DNA of 64,000 nt from Dictyobacter aurantiacus (GCF_003967515.1 NZ_BIFQ01000001.1:6069339-6133338); one strand, 5' to 3'; shown: positions 8,984-18,750, counted from the stretch's first letter. Notes: a model not told the origin generated them from the sequence alone. Made by a program: numbers and translations.

Positions 8984-9177
8984 AAAGGTTTCTTTCGAAA
9001 TGGCTGTGTCTTGTGATAAAATAATGGAAATTTTATCAATGATGGATGCAGCTTCCTTTCCCATTTCAGCAGTAATCTGCCTCCCTGCTCTTAGGATGGA
9101 AAGGCTCATGAAAATGGTGAGCTTAGCCAGCTACTTGTACGGCGGGTTATCGCTGAGGAAGCCAGGCGGTACATAAA

Positions 9178-9855
9178 ATGATGACAACGACACTTGATAT
9201 TTTTGTTGGCATTCTCCAGAAGTTATTGGATGCCGGAACCATAGTCAGCTTAAACACAACGATGGAGTTTGAAGGTTATGTTGACGAGGACAAAGACGAC
9301 GCCGTACCTGGGGCCGATCCGTCAGATATTTCATTGCGCATCTGGAAAAAAATAGAGCTGGCAGCCGAGCAACGCGTCATGGTGGACGGGCGGCTCATAG
9401 ACGATATAGAGGATGTTCTTTTTGAGCTCTCGGTAGCGCCACCTGACTGTGACATTGAGCGTTTCTGCAAGCTCATCACCGAACTGGCCGATGCAGGCCA
9501 CATTGTCCAGGCAAAAGTGGGAGAAGATGAGGTACGCATCCTGGAGCTTGAGCCGCTGGATACAGAGAAATTGCGGGCTATCTATGTTTTTATTGAGGAC
9601 GCCGAGCGTTCCCTGGATGTCGACGAAAACCAGGACCAGGATATCGAAGACACCTTCTATCGTGAAAGCGACGAGCTTAGCTATCTAACAGCTTTTTATG
9701 TCACCTACGACGAAGAAGAGGCCCACTTCCGCCTGTATCCTTCCAACTTCAACGAAGACCTGGAGGATGCCGTAGACCGGTATCAACGCATATTTTTGCC
9801 ACGCATGCGGGCGGCTCGCGCCTATGGCGAGGTTCCCGGCCTCATTTATCATTGA
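9178..9855 (+). CDS. Unknown acidic protein
   Basis: A 225-residue strongly acidic protein (many D/E runs, for example DEDKDDAVPGADPSD and DVDENQDQDIED) with no signal peptide, membrane segment or motif that I recognise. Codon use and composition match neighbouring genes, and the frame is bounded by a GGCGG-type ribosome-binding site upstream and a terminator-like hairpin downstream, so it is very probably real. The start could be either of two adjacent ATGs (9178 or 9181). Confidence 0.75.
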   Translation: MMTTTLDIFVGILQKLLDAGTIVSLNTTMEFEGYVDEDKDDAVPGADPSDISLRIWKKIELAAEQRVMVDGRLIDDIEDVLFELSVAPPDCDIERFCKLITELADAGHIVQAKVGEDEVRILELEPLDTEKLRAIYVFIEDAERSLDVDENQDQDIEDTFYRESDELSYLTAFYVTYDEEEAHFRLYPSNFNEDLEDAVDRYQRIFLPRMRAARAYGEVPGLIYH

Positions 9856-9910
9856 CTGTATTTAAATTTATTGATTAATGCTGTTTGGCTTGAAATCAGT
9901 GCTGGAGCAA

Positions 9911-9942
9911 AGATCTGGGGGAGATGGTCTCCCCCGGATCTT
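9911..9942. terminator. Terminator hairpin between convergent genes
   Basis: Inverted repeat with arms AGATCTGGGGGAGA and TCTCCCCCGGATCT (one mismatch) and a 4-nt loop, followed on the plus strand by TGTTATTTT. It sits between the acidic protein gene and the convergent membrane protein gene, so it may serve both. Confidence 0.75.
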
Positions 9943-9948
9943 GTTATT

Positions 9949-10545
9949 TTATGGCTGAAGCTGAAAGCCGGTGTGGGTATTGCGGAAGCGGATGGTATCG
10001 GGGCCGATATGGAGCAGCATATCGGGGTAGCGGGTATGGGTGGAGGAGGTGAACTGCAGCGTAATGGGGACGAGTTCCACGTGAGAGCCTGCGAGGCGAG
10101 GCCCGATAAAGATGCGTGCATGAGCCGGATTATTGCCAGGAAGCTCGATAACCTCGATCTGGCCTTTAATATTGAGCGCGACAAAATGGCTCGGCTGCCC
10201 CGTCTGCTCGTGGCCAACAAACGCATCGGTTTGAAAGGTGCGTGGTCGGCCATAGTGCAGGTCATCGCTGATGAGCGAGACCCATCCTCCCAGCCACTGT
10301 GCCAGCAGGATGGCGAGCAGTGCGATCGCCATACCCAGGCCAACCAGCGTTGCTAGCGAGGCTGATGGGAAGCGAGCGGCCAGACGCAAGAGGATAGAAG
10401 ATCCGGGCAGTGAATGGAACCATGCCCGCTGGCGTCTGCCAAGCTGCCGAGAAGCACGAACCCAGGCCGGGATATCCGCCTCAGCATAGGAATAGATTGG
10501 ACGATGGCGCAAGGCGCTCCGAGGAAGTCCCATGGATGAAGACAT
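9949..10545 (-). CDS. Unknown single-pass membrane protein
   Basis: A 198-residue protein. The N-terminal 55 residues are basic and probably cytoplasmic, then there is one membrane helix (about 64-90: LATLVGLGMAIALLAILLAQWLG), then about 110 residues rich in beta-forming stretches ending ELVPITLQFTSSTHTRYPDMLLHIGPDTIRF. No family recognised. An in-frame ATG four codons later (MGLPRS) is an alternative start. It is convergent with the acidic protein gene. Confidence 0.65.
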   Translation of the reverse strand: MSSSMGLPRSALRHRPIYSYAEADIPAWVRASRQLGRRQRAWFHSLPGSSILLRLAARFPSASLATLVGLGMAIALLAILLAQWLGGWVSLISDDLHYGRPRTFQTDAFVGHEQTGQPSHFVALNIKGQIEVIELPGNNPAHARIFIGPRLAGSHVELVPITLQFTSSTHTRYPDMLLHIGPDTIRFRNTHTGFQLQP

Positions 10546-10671
10546 ATGCCTGCTCCTTCGCGAATGGATGCATTGGACCCATTCCGTGAATGGGTTTTAC
10601 TTTTGTGTTATTGGTCAGCGTGAGCGCCCCCGCACGGGCGTCCGCTGCGCGGCCGCACTTATTTGTTGTGT

Positions 10672-10713
10672 GTGGGTGTGTGGGATGCGCATTTGCGCAT
10701 CCCACACACCCAC
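10672..10713. repeat. Perfect 20-bp hairpin
   Basis: GTGGGTGTGTGGGATGCGCA (10672-10691) pairs perfectly with 10694-10713, leaving a 2-nt loop, and GT/AC-rich sequence extends on both sides. It is not followed by a clear T run, so a simple terminator is unlikely. It lies between the divergently positioned membrane protein gene and a cluster of DnaA-box-like sites. Confidence 0.7.
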
Positions 10714-10844
10714 AACCCACACACAATGGACTACTGGGCACTGCATGCGAAAGCACTTTGCAGACCGTAGATGATGGATGTGAGTGTCAGTCACTTCTTT
10801 GATAAGAAAAGTATAGCTGAGGAGCTCATCGTTTGCCTAGCGGG

Positions 10845-10909
10845 TTATCCACACGTTGCCGACGAATGCTGTGGATGACTTGTGGAGAACTCGCTCATGC
10901 TGTGGATAA
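10845..10909. promoter_or_regulatory. Cluster of four DnaA-box-like sites
   Basis: Within 65 bp there are two perfect copies of the consensus TTATCCACA: plus strand at 10845-10853 and minus strand at 10901-10909. Two 8-of-9 matches lie on the minus strand at 10870-10878 (TCATCCACA) and 10881-10889 (TTCTCCACA). They lie in the gap upstream of 10546 and downstream of the histidine-kinase stop at 10962. No dnaA or dnaN gene is nearby. A DnaA-titration site or a relict replication origin are possibilities. Confidence 0.55.
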
Positions 10910-10961
10910 AATCACATGACGCGTTCCTGTATCAGTGAAGGTTATGTAAATTAACGTACAC

Positions 10962-12749
10962 CTATTCTTGTGCCTGAATAACGGGGATGGTAAACCAGAA
11001 GGTTGCTCCCTGACCGGGATGGCTTTCGAGGCCGGTCGAGCCATGGTGTAGCTCAATGAATGCGCGGCACAGATACAGCCCAAGTCCCAGGCTCAGATCC
11101 AGCTCATGTTGAACGGAGAGCCCGGTTGAGCGATAGAAGCGCTGCCAGATCAAATGCTGTTCCTCGTATGGAATGCCCCAGCCTTGATCCTGAACCTCTA
11201 CACGAGCTACGGCATCCCGGGCACAAAGGCGGATAGAGACCGGACGATCCAAAGGTGAATAGGCATCCGCCTGCCTGAGAAATGTATTCACGACACGTTT
11301 AATGCGCGAAGGTTCAGCCATAATTATGGGTGGTTGATCGGCAACGTCCAGATGGAGATGGAAAGTTCGTTCAGGGGAGGCAGCCTGTTGCTCCGCTACA
11401 GTTGTGCTGACTAACTCCTGAAGGTTACAGGGGCGCAGCTGCAGCGTAAGCGTCTGAGTTTGAATGCGCGAATCGTCGAGCATATCATAAATCATGCGCT
11501 CTTGAATGCGAGCTCCCTGCAATATATTGTCCAATACTTGCATCATATTTGCCTGATAGAGGTGCCACTGCTCAACGGATTCTGGCATTGGCTCACGTTG
11601 AAAGCGCCGCTGTGCCAGTTGCAGGTTACCCATCAGGATCGTCAACGGCGTAAAAAGCTCATGGCTGGCCAGATCCAGGAACTCATTGATGCGCTGATTT
11701 GTCTCACTCAACACCTGTTCACGGGCCTGGGTGCGAGAAAGCTGAGTCTGTAAATGAAACTGCCTGAGAATGAGGGAGATCAGGAGTGCCATAGCTCGAA
11801 CGAGTTCAATATCCGCAGATGGGTAGCGAACGTAGCGACCATTTTTCGCCAGTACCAGGCAACCGAGAATCTGATCGAACACAAAAAGCGGGATGCACAG
11901 CATCGTCTGTGGTCCCATATTAATGCGTAAATCGTGATGGATAGGAAGTTCATCCCGCTGCACCACCAGTATCTCGTTTGTTAACAGGCGGGCCAGGTGT
12001 GCGGTACTAATGAACTCTGAAAGTGGGCATGTCGCGGCAACTTGATAGCGTACTGCTTCCTGTTCCCGCGTAAAGCCACTCATAGCCACAAAGCGCACCT
12101 GATCTTGTGCCATATCGAAGGTAAGGAGCCAGGTATAGTCGCAGGCAAGGTGAGATCGCAACAGATCAACGATAGACTGGGTAATGGCCTTCATATCGGG
12201 GGACGCGATCAACTCGGCCGCCAGATGAACGTCTGAATCCTCTACCTCGCCAATAGGAAAGAGGCCCATCAAGGCGAACAGGACCTGAATAATCTGCTGT
12301 GTTCTTTTCTCGTTTTTATGTTGTTTTTGTTCCAGGTGCATCAAGCAAATGCCACGGCGCAACTGATGTGGTGAATTAAAGGCCGGGGCACAATACAGAT
12401 CCACACACACGACCTTCCCCTGAGGTTGTTGGATAAAAACGTGATGGGGTTTCGCTGAAACTGATTCCTGGCAATGCAAGGCGTGCAGCAGTATATCATC
12501 AGCATTATCAGAAAGAGGGACCTGTCCACTATCATCTTTTACAAGGTGCATATATTCTCGATATAAGTGACCCAGGTAATCGGTGTCGGTGGCAAGGCCT
12601 AAAATACGGACGGCAGCCGTATTCATAAATATGATATGGCCAAGCTCATCATAGATGAAGGCACCATCAGTGATAGAGTTAAAAATTGCATGAAAGTCCT
12701 TCTCCTGATACTTTTTTCTTTGCGTTGCCGATATATTGTGGTCTGGCAT
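10962..12749 (-). CDS. PAS-GAF sensor histidine kinase
   Basis: A soluble sensor kinase of about 595 residues. Domains in order: a PAS domain (DFHAIFNSITDGAFIYDELGHIIFMN onwards), a GAF domain (about 210-350), a HisKA dimerisation box with the phospho-histidine in DLASHELFTPL, and a HATPase domain with G1 DQGWGIP, F box WQRFYRS and G2 LGLGLYLC. The N box reads FLRQADAYSP, where the conserved magnesium-binding asparagine appears to be glutamine, which is unusual. No partner regulator is adjacent. ATGs at 12806 and 12821 are also possible starts; none has a convincing ribosome-binding site, and 12749 is chosen because the PAS domain begins about 18 residues later. Confidence 0.85.
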   Translation of the reverse strand: MPDHNISATQRKKYQEKDFHAIFNSITDGAFIYDELGHIIFMNTAAVRILGLATDTDYLGHLYREYMHLVKDDSGQVPLSDNADDILLHALHCQESVSAKPHHVFIQQPQGKVVCVDLYCAPAFNSPHQLRRGICLMHLEQKQHKNEKRTQQIIQVLFALMGLFPIGEVEDSDVHLAAELIASPDMKAITQSIVDLLRSHLACDYTWLLTFDMAQDQVRFVAMSGFTREQEAVRYQVAATCPLSEFISTAHLARLLTNEILVVQRDELPIHHDLRINMGPQTMLCIPLFVFDQILGCLVLAKNGRYVRYPSADIELVRAMALLISLILRQFHLQTQLSRTQAREQVLSETNQRINEFLDLASHELFTPLTILMGNLQLAQRRFQREPMPESVEQWHLYQANMMQVLDNILQGARIQERMIYDMLDDSRIQTQTLTLQLRPCNLQELVSTTVAEQQAASPERTFHLHLDVADQPPIIMAEPSRIKRVVNTFLRQADAYSPLDRPVSIRLCARDAVARVEVQDQGWGIPYEEQHLIWQRFYRSTGLSVQHELDLSLGLGLYLCRAFIELHHGSTGLESHPGQGATFWFTIPVIQAQE

Positions 12750-13002
12750 CGTATTTTTCGCTTTTCCGCTTACCTTTGTATTGCAGATATCTATGGAGCT
12801 TGACATATGGTGAACTGTCATAGTATAGAGTATGGCAGCTATACACAGCAAGCCGAACTATAGGTAGAAGGAAGATGCAGTTAAGCTATAGAGCGTTTTA
12901 CAATTAGTCAATTAAATTTGTTATGGTGGTTTATGAATTTAGCTTTCCTGGTAAAATAAAGAAAGGCATTGAATAGTCTGTGAGGCCGTGTGAAATAGAT
13001 CA

Positions 13003-15486
13003 ATGATGAACATGCAAGAGCAACGTCCCCTTATTCAAGGATTAAGCACATCTGAAGTGGAGGAGCGGCGTGCGCGAGGATTAGGGTGTGTGCCTCCGCC
13101 TGCCACGGGTCGTTCATACCTACGGATCTTGAGAGAGAACGTACTCAACACCGTCAATATCATCCTGTTTTCTATCGCGTTAGCCCTTGTTTTGCTGAGG
13201 CAATACCTTGATGCCATCGTCTCAGTTGGCGTGGTCTCATTTAATATGATCATCAGCCTGGTCCAGGAAGTGAGGGCAAAGCGAACGCTTGACCGTATTG
13301 CCTTACTCACGCGTCCCAATGCGTTGGTACTGCGTGATGGGAGAGAGCAGCTTATTGAACCGGAGGAACTGGTTGTCGGAGACATCCTGGTGCTAGGCCC
13401 TGGTGATCAAATAGTTGTTGACGGGCCTCTGGTGGGAGATGGATGTATTGAAGTTGACGAATCGCTGCTCACGGGCGAATCAGACCTCATGACCAAGCGG
13501 GAAGGGGACCAATTATATGCGGGGACCTTCTGCATTGCAGGTCGTGCATACTACCGGGCGGAACAGGTTGGGGTGCAGAGTGTAGCAGGCAGGTTGACGG
13601 CCGGGGCGCGGGCGTATCGCGTAGTCTTAACGCCGCTGCAGAGAGAAATCGTGATCATCATTCGCCTGCTATTGTGTGTCGCTATTTTTTTGGAGTTTCT
13701 GCAGGTAGCGGCGGCATTAATAAGTGGGATGCCGATGGTGGAGGTTGTCAGGATGGCGATGGTCATCATCAGTATTGTTCCCAACGGTTTATTTCTCTCC
13801 ATCAGTGTTGCCTATGCCTTAGGGGCGGTGCGCATGGCCGGGAAAGGGGCGCTCATACAGCGCTTCAACGCCATGGAGTCGCTGAGTCATGTAGATGTGC
13901 TTTGCACTGATAAGACGGGAACGCTAACAACGAATATGCTGGAGCTTGTGGCGCTGCAGCCATACGGGGATATGGATGAAGTGAAGTTGAGGCGACTATT
14001 GGGAAGGTACTGCAGGCACCTATCGAACCATAACGCGACCAGTGCGGCGATTGAAGCGGCCTGTATTGAGCAAGGGAGAGAAGGGGTAGAGGTAAGGAGA
14101 GAGATTCCGTTTTCGGCCAGGCGCAGGTGGGGAGCACTGGTAGTGGAGGGGAGTGGAATGGCCGGGGTATATGTACTGGGGGCTCCGGATACGCTTCAGC
14201 CGTGGTTGGTTCCTGGGGCTGATCTAGGAATATTTGTGGAGCAGGAGACGATGCAGGGCCGACGCGTACTGCTGTTTGCGCATGCAGATATGGTTGTAGG
14301 TGAGTCGGTATTGACTGGAGTGGGTGAGTGCTTGCCAGCCAACCTGGTGCCGTTGGGTGCTATCAGCCTGGGTGATCACCTGCGTCCTGAAGCGCGCGAG
14401 ACGCTAGAGCGATTTGCCCGGTTAGGTGTACAGATCAAAATCATCTCGGGTGATCATCCTCAGACGGTGGCGCGGATTGTTCAGCAATTAGGCGTGGACG
14501 TCACGAAGCCTCCCTTGACCGGGGCAGACATAGATATGCTGAATGAGGAACAACTGAAGCGATGTGTAGAGGAAGCGACGATTTTCGGTCGCATCGCCCC
14601 TGCTCAGAAAGAGCGCCTGGTGCAGGCACTACATAGTAACACACATTATGTTGCCATGATTGGTGACGGGGTGAATGACGTGTTAGCGCTCAAGCAGGCG
14701 GACATTGGCATTGCCATGCAGAGTGGAAGTCAGGCGAGCCGTGGTGTTGCTGACGTGATCTTATTGCGTGATACCTTTGCCTCCTTACCATATGCGGTCC
14801 AGGAAGGGCAACGTATTCGGAATGGGATGCAAGATATTTTGAAGCTATTCTTGACGCGTGTGGCCGCGGTGACAATGTTGCTCATTTCGATTTCCTATGT
14901 AGGAGGGATTGCCTTTCAACCACGGCAAATCTCGATTCTGACCTTTTTCACGGTCGGGGTGCCAACGCTGGCGCTAGCGTATTGGGCGCGTGCCGAGCGG
15001 GTGTCGCAGGATGAGAGAGGGAGGTGGTCATTGCTGGGTTTTGTAGTCCCTGCCTCTGTGACGATGGGAGTGGTGGCTCTATGTGTCTACCTTGGTGTCT
15101 TTATCTCCGCGCTACTCAGATTGCCGGTGCCCGCGAATCCGTACCGTGAAGGGCCAATACCACTGGCGCAGACAGCAATGATCCTGTTTTTGGTGTTGTG
15201 TGGACTGATATTGGTAGTTGTAGTGGAGCCGCCGAATCGATGGGGAGCGGGGCATGCGAGGAGGAAGAAGAACTGGGGGCCCGTGGTGTTAGTGCTAGTA
15301 CTGGCTATAAGTTTTATGGGAGTGATAGCAGTGCCGTGGTTACGCACTTTGTTTAACTTACAGATGCTGAGTTTTGTGGCATATATGGGTATTGGAGGGG
15401 CGTGTGTATGCTGGGGTATCTGGTTGTGGGCAATCTGGCATTTTCATCTTTTTGAGCGATTATTTCAAGGAGGTGGAAGAGGATAA
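13003..15486 (+). CDS. Cation-transporting P-type ATPase, CtpE-like
   Basis: An 827-residue P-type ATPase. The actuator motif is LTGESD, the phosphorylation site CTDKTGTLTTN (about D303), and the hinge GDGVNDVLALKQADIGIAM. VLALK in place of APALK is typical of the CtpE-like group, which has been linked to calcium uptake in mycobacteria. The M4 motif reads VPNGLF where related pumps have PEGL. About ten hydrophobic segments are visible, and there is no N-terminal metal-binding domain. Transported ion inferred as Ca2+ or another divalent cation. No obvious ribosome-binding site precedes the ATG pair at 13003/13006. Transcribed away from the histidine kinase. Confidence 0.9.
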   Translation: MMNMQEQRPLIQGLSTSEVEERRARGLGCVPPPATGRSYLRILRENVLNTVNIILFSIALALVLLRQYLDAIVSVGVVSFNMIISLVQEVRAKRTLDRIALLTRPNALVLRDGREQLIEPEELVVGDILVLGPGDQIVVDGPLVGDGCIEVDESLLTGESDLMTKREGDQLYAGTFCIAGRAYYRAEQVGVQSVAGRLTAGARAYRVVLTPLQREIVIIIRLLLCVAIFLEFLQVAAALISGMPMVEVVRMAMVIISIVPNGLFLSISVAYALGAVRMAGKGALIQRFNAMESLSHVDVLCTDKTGTLTTNMLELVALQPYGDMDEVKLRRLLGRYCRHLSNHNATSAAIEAACIEQGREGVEVRREIPFSARRRWGALVVEGSGMAGVYVLGAPDTLQPWLVPGADLGIFVEQETMQGRRVLLFAHADMVVGESVLTGVGECLPANLVPLGAISLGDHLRPEARETLERFARLGVQIKIISGDHPQTVARIVQQLGVDVTKPPLTGADIDMLNEEQLKRCVEEATIFGRIAPAQKERLVQALHSNTHYVAMIGDGVNDVLALKQADIGIAMQSGSQASRGVADVILLRDTFASLPYAVQEGQRIRNGMQDILKLFLTRVAAVTMLLISISYVGGIAFQPRQISILTFFTVGVPTLALAYWARAERVSQDERGRWSLLGFVVPASVTMGVVALCVYLGVFISALLRLPVPANPYREGPIPLAQTAMILFLVLCGLILVVVVEPPNRWGAGHARRKKNWGPVVLVLVLAISFMGVIAVPWLRTLFNLQMLSFVAYMGIGGACVCWGIWLWAIWHFHLFERLFQGGGRG

Positions 15487-15741
15487 GAAAGAGGTGGTGA
15501 GCCTGGGCAGAAGGGCTGTCAAAGGAGACTAAAGGTGGGATTGAGTGTTTCCTCATCGTGGATGGTCGTAAAGGGAAAGCTCAAAAGCGCTATATACATG
15601 GGCATCAATTATTGACTTTTGGAGAAATATGCGGTTATACCAAATTGTGATCGGTCACATTTATTCAGAGGTGTAGCTATATAGAGATCAGGTAATTCGC
15701 GAAATGACCCTGATCTCACGAATGATACAAGTTGGACGCCA

Positions 15742-16373
15742 ATGTACCATCTTATCATCGATCCGACTGTTGCAGTGCCCAATCTTGTTCAAAGCTTTGC
15801 TGGAGCAGGCCGCCTGATTACTGTGGATGCGAAAGGGAAAGGGGATGTTACTACCGTACAGGCGGCCATGATTCAGTTCCACTGAACAATGCGCAGAACG
15901 TGATCATCGCCATCAAAGCCGGTACATATCGTGAAGTCATCAATATTCCTGCAACTAAGCCGTATATCACGCTACTGGGGGGAACTGCTCGACCGGAAGA
16001 TACTGTGATTACATTTGATAACTGGTCTAGGAGCCCGGCACCAGGCGGCGGGACACTGGGCACCTCCGGGAGCGCGACCGCTACATTGAATGCCCATCTG
16101 GGGCGACCGTGGCCTGCGACGTCAGATGCCAGGGCACAGGTAACGGTGCGTGATACCTGGTTGCCTGCCGCGATTTCATCATCTCCCTGGCAAAACTGGA
16201 CGAGCCCCCCCGTCGATTGGCATACGGTACGCTATGCGGAATATGACAACCGGGGTCCCGGTGCCGGAGTTAATGCCAATCGTCCCCAGTTGACGCCTGC
16301 TCAGGCTGCGCAACAGACGCCGTTCACCTATCTATTGGGTCAGGATAACTGGACGCCAGAAGGCTGGCTCTGA
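15742..16373 (+). pseudogene. Pectinesterase (CE8) pseudogene, frameshifted and internally deleted
   Basis: The first frame reads DPTVAVPNLVQSFAGAGRL then ITVDAKGKGDVTTVQAA, typical of a pectinesterase N terminus. Near 15870 a single-base loss (ATGATTCA where ATCGATTCA is expected) shifts the frame, and the reading continues in another frame as DSVPLNNAQNVIIAIKAGTY then REVINIPATKPYITLLG, again canonical. After LGTSGSATA the sequence jumps to LGRPWPATSDARAQVTV, so the central beta-helix with the catalytic aspartates and arginine is missing. The C-terminal LGRPW block and tail remain. No signal peptide is present. A remnant of a plant-polymer-degrading enzyme, certainly inactive. Confidence 0.8.
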
Positions 16374-16732
16374 ACTGATGCTAGGAAAGCAAACGTGATC
16401 TTCCACATAGAAGAAAGCCCAGGGCTACTCGAAAATCGCTCAGAGTGATGGCATTTTACAGAGAGGAGCGTGAGACGATGAGGAGAAGAACGCTTTAGGA
16501 GTGAGGGAGCGCAGGCCAGTTGAAGGAGGCAGAAAAAAAGAGTGACGCGTGTTGGTCACTCAACAAAGCATACCTCCTTCTCACGGAGGATGAGGCTTAT
16601 CCTTGCCATCCGACGATCCTCCAGGAAGCGCGTCGGCTTGCCAACCGTAGGTGGGAGCAGGGCACAGACCTCTCCACCCGTGAGCCAGTACAGGGGACAC
16701 AGAAACATCGAGGTTTCTCTGAGCGCAGAGGG
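16374..16732. other. Intergenic region, nothing recognised
   Basis: About 360 bp between the pectinesterase remnant and the terminator of the convergent alpha-glucosidase gene. Short open frames occur on both strands, but none has a recognisable motif or a good ribosome-binding site. Confidence 0.4.
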
Positions 16733-16767
16733 AGGAAAAAATCATCTGCGCCCATTGGGCGCAGATG
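16733..16767 (-). terminator. Intrinsic terminator of the alpha-glucosidase gene
   Basis: Perfect 11-bp stem (16743-16753 with 16757-16767, CATCTGCGCCC) and a 3-nt loop. On the minus strand it is followed by ATTTTTTCC, giving the classic stem plus T tract, 64 nt after the alpha-glucosidase stop codon. Confidence 0.85.
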
Positions 16768-16830
16768 AAATGGGGTATTATGATCGTATTGCAATCTGTG
16801 TGGCTAGAGAACCTATGACCCGAGCAAAGG

Positions 16831-18432
16831 TCAAGCCTCAACCTCAAGCAGTATCCCCTCATTTCCTCGGAGATGTATCTCTGATAACGGGATCAATCCT
16901 TCACGATCCATGTGTGTCGAGAGGAGAATCCGACCCTGACGCTGTCTGGACAAAGTCACGACCTGGTCTTGTGCTGAGAAGTTAAGAGCCACCAGGCAGC
17001 ACTGATGAACATACTGGCGCTGGTAGACAAAACAGTTGGCGCTCTCCTGCTCAACGGACCGATACGAACCAAGGGTCAGGGCATCATAAGAACGTCGAAC
17101 AGCGAGTAAGGCTCGCGTCAACATCAGGATGGAGCGAGGGTCCTGTTGCTCAGCCGACACATTATAGGTCTGGTAATCATTAGCAACCGGTAACCAGGGC
17201 TTTATCCCGGCAGGAGAGAAGCCCGCATTTGCGCTATCATCCCATTGCATCGGGCTGCGTACCGGATCGCGGCTATACTCAGGATGCTCCCTGGCCAGTG
17301 GGTCCTGCATCTCTTCGTGTGCGAGTGTAATATTCTGCATCCCGAGTTCCTCCCCATAGTAGCAGGTCGGGGTCCCGCGCAGCGTGAGCAAAAGCATTTG
17401 TGTCAGTCGCGCCTGTTCACGACCCACACGCGTCGCAATGCGAGACATATCATGGTTGCCCAGCACCCAATTGGGCCAGGCTCCCTCAGGGAGAGCGGCC
17501 TCGTAGCCCTCGACTGTCTGGCGGATGGCGTGTGCCTCCCACGTTGGCAGATGCACGAATTGGAAATTGAAGGGCAGGTGGATCTCATCAAGCTGTTCAC
17601 CATAGTATGACATCAGACGTTCTACTGGCAGAGCCAGTTCACCGATGAGCACGCGCTGATCATATTTCTCGGTCAGCGCCCTCATTTCCTGCATAATGTC
17701 ATGCATGCCTGGTTGGTCTACGATGTAGTGCTCTATGAGACGTCTACGGGGGGGATCACCGGGCTTCCACGCTGGATTGAGCGGATTATCTCGGAATTGC
17801 TCATCCTTGAGTAGCACCTCAAGCGCGTCGACGCGAAAGCCATCGACTCCGCGCTCCAGCCAGAAGCGCATGTTATTATACATTGCCTGACGGACCTGAG
17901 GATTGCGCCAGTTCAGATCAGGCTGCTTCACATCGTACAGATGCAAGTAGTATTGCCCGCTGGGCGTATCGAATTTCCAGGCTGAACCGCCAAACCTGCT
18001 CTGCCAGTTATTCGGTGGACCACCATCATCAGCAGGATCTCGCCAGATGTACCAGTCGCGTTTGTCATTGGTTCGACTCTCGCGTGACTGCTGAAACCAG
18101 GGATGTTCATCGGAGGTATGGTTGGGAACAAAGTCCAGGATGATCTTGAGGTTGCGCTGGTGGGCTTCATGCAGTAATGTGTCCAGGTCCTTCAGCGTCC
18201 CGAAAAGGGGATGCACATTGGTGTAATTTGTAATATCATAGCCAAAATCCGCCATCGGCGATGGGTAGATGGGCGAGAGCCAGAGTGCGTCAACGCCGAG
18301 CCAGCGCAAGTAATCCAGCTTGCTCGTAATACCAGAGAGATCCCCTATTCCATCGCCATTGCTATCGAGAAAACTACGCGGGTAGATTTGATAAATCACC
18401 CCCGTTTGCCACCATGAGTGCGAATGCATCAT
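16831..18432 (-). CDS. GH13 alpha-glucosidase (oligo-1,6-glucosidase-like)
   Basis: A 533-residue GH13 (alpha-amylase superfamily) enzyme without a signal peptide. The four conserved regions are visible: DFVPNHTS (I), GFRVDALEVL with the nucleophile aspartate (II), LIGELA with the acid/base glutamate (III), and VLGNHDMSR with the transition-state aspartate (IV). The N terminus WWQTGVIYQIYPRSF and FGYDITNYTNVHPLFG are typical of alpha-glucosidases and oligo-1,6-glucosidases that act on short oligosaccharides in the cytoplasm. Exact linkage preference cannot be read. Two adjacent ATGs (18432, 18429) lie about 13 nt after GAGGAGG. A strong terminator follows the gene. Confidence 0.92.
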   Translation of the reverse strand: MMHSHSWWQTGVIYQIYPRSFLDSNGDGIGDLSGITSKLDYLRWLGVDALWLSPIYPSPMADFGYDITNYTNVHPLFGTLKDLDTLLHEAHQRNLKIILDFVPNHTSDEHPWFQQSRESRTNDKRDWYIWRDPADDGGPPNNWQSRFGGSAWKFDTPSGQYYLHLYDVKQPDLNWRNPQVRQAMYNNMRFWLERGVDGFRVDALEVLLKDEQFRDNPLNPAWKPGDPPRRRLIEHYIVDQPGMHDIMQEMRALTEKYDQRVLIGELALPVERLMSYYGEQLDEIHLPFNFQFVHLPTWEAHAIRQTVEGYEAALPEGAWPNWVLGNHDMSRIATRVGREQARLTQMLLLTLRGTPTCYYGEELGMQNITLAHEEMQDPLAREHPEYSRDPVRSPMQWDDSANAGFSPAGIKPWLPVANDYQTYNVSAEQQDPRSILMLTRALLAVRRSYDALTLGSYRSVEQESANCFVYQRQYVHQCCLVALNFSAQDQVVTLSRQRQGRILLSTHMDREGLIPLSEIHLRGNEGILLEVEA

Positions 18433-18659
18433 CTGTTATTTTGCTCCTCCTCTTGTATATCATTTCAGCAGTATACCATCTGTGACACTCCGCATGCCCA
18501 AGAAGGGCGGCAGCTTCCTCCACTCCTGGGTCCGCGGCCTTCTGAGTATGTGTCTGCTGGAGACTACTCGCTGAAAAGCCATAATTGAACAGGAATAGAT
18601 GAGGAAGGCGCTTCCATCCAGCGCCTCTTCTCTTTGGCGGTGTCATGCCACTGGAGACC

Positions 18660-18750
18660 TGCATGCTGGGGAAGACGTGAGCACGTGGGCGATGATGCGG
18701 TGGAGATCGGCGTCGACGTGTTGGGGGCGAGGGAGGGGCATGCTCCTTCG
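18660..18750. repeat. Remnant of the 650-bp repeat family
   Basis: GACGTGAGCACGTGGGCGAT and the roughly 70 bases after it match 21440-21520 and 40918-40990 closely, and the minus strand encodes MPLPRPQHVDADLHRIIAHV, the same segment as in the 105-residue proteins there. Both ends are lost. The rest of the 18433-18937 gap shows no gene. Confidence 0.75.

Noticed and set aside
10620..10720. GT-rich repeats considered as a short CRISPR-like array
   Set aside because: It is a single inverted repeat, not regularly spaced direct repeats with unique spacers.
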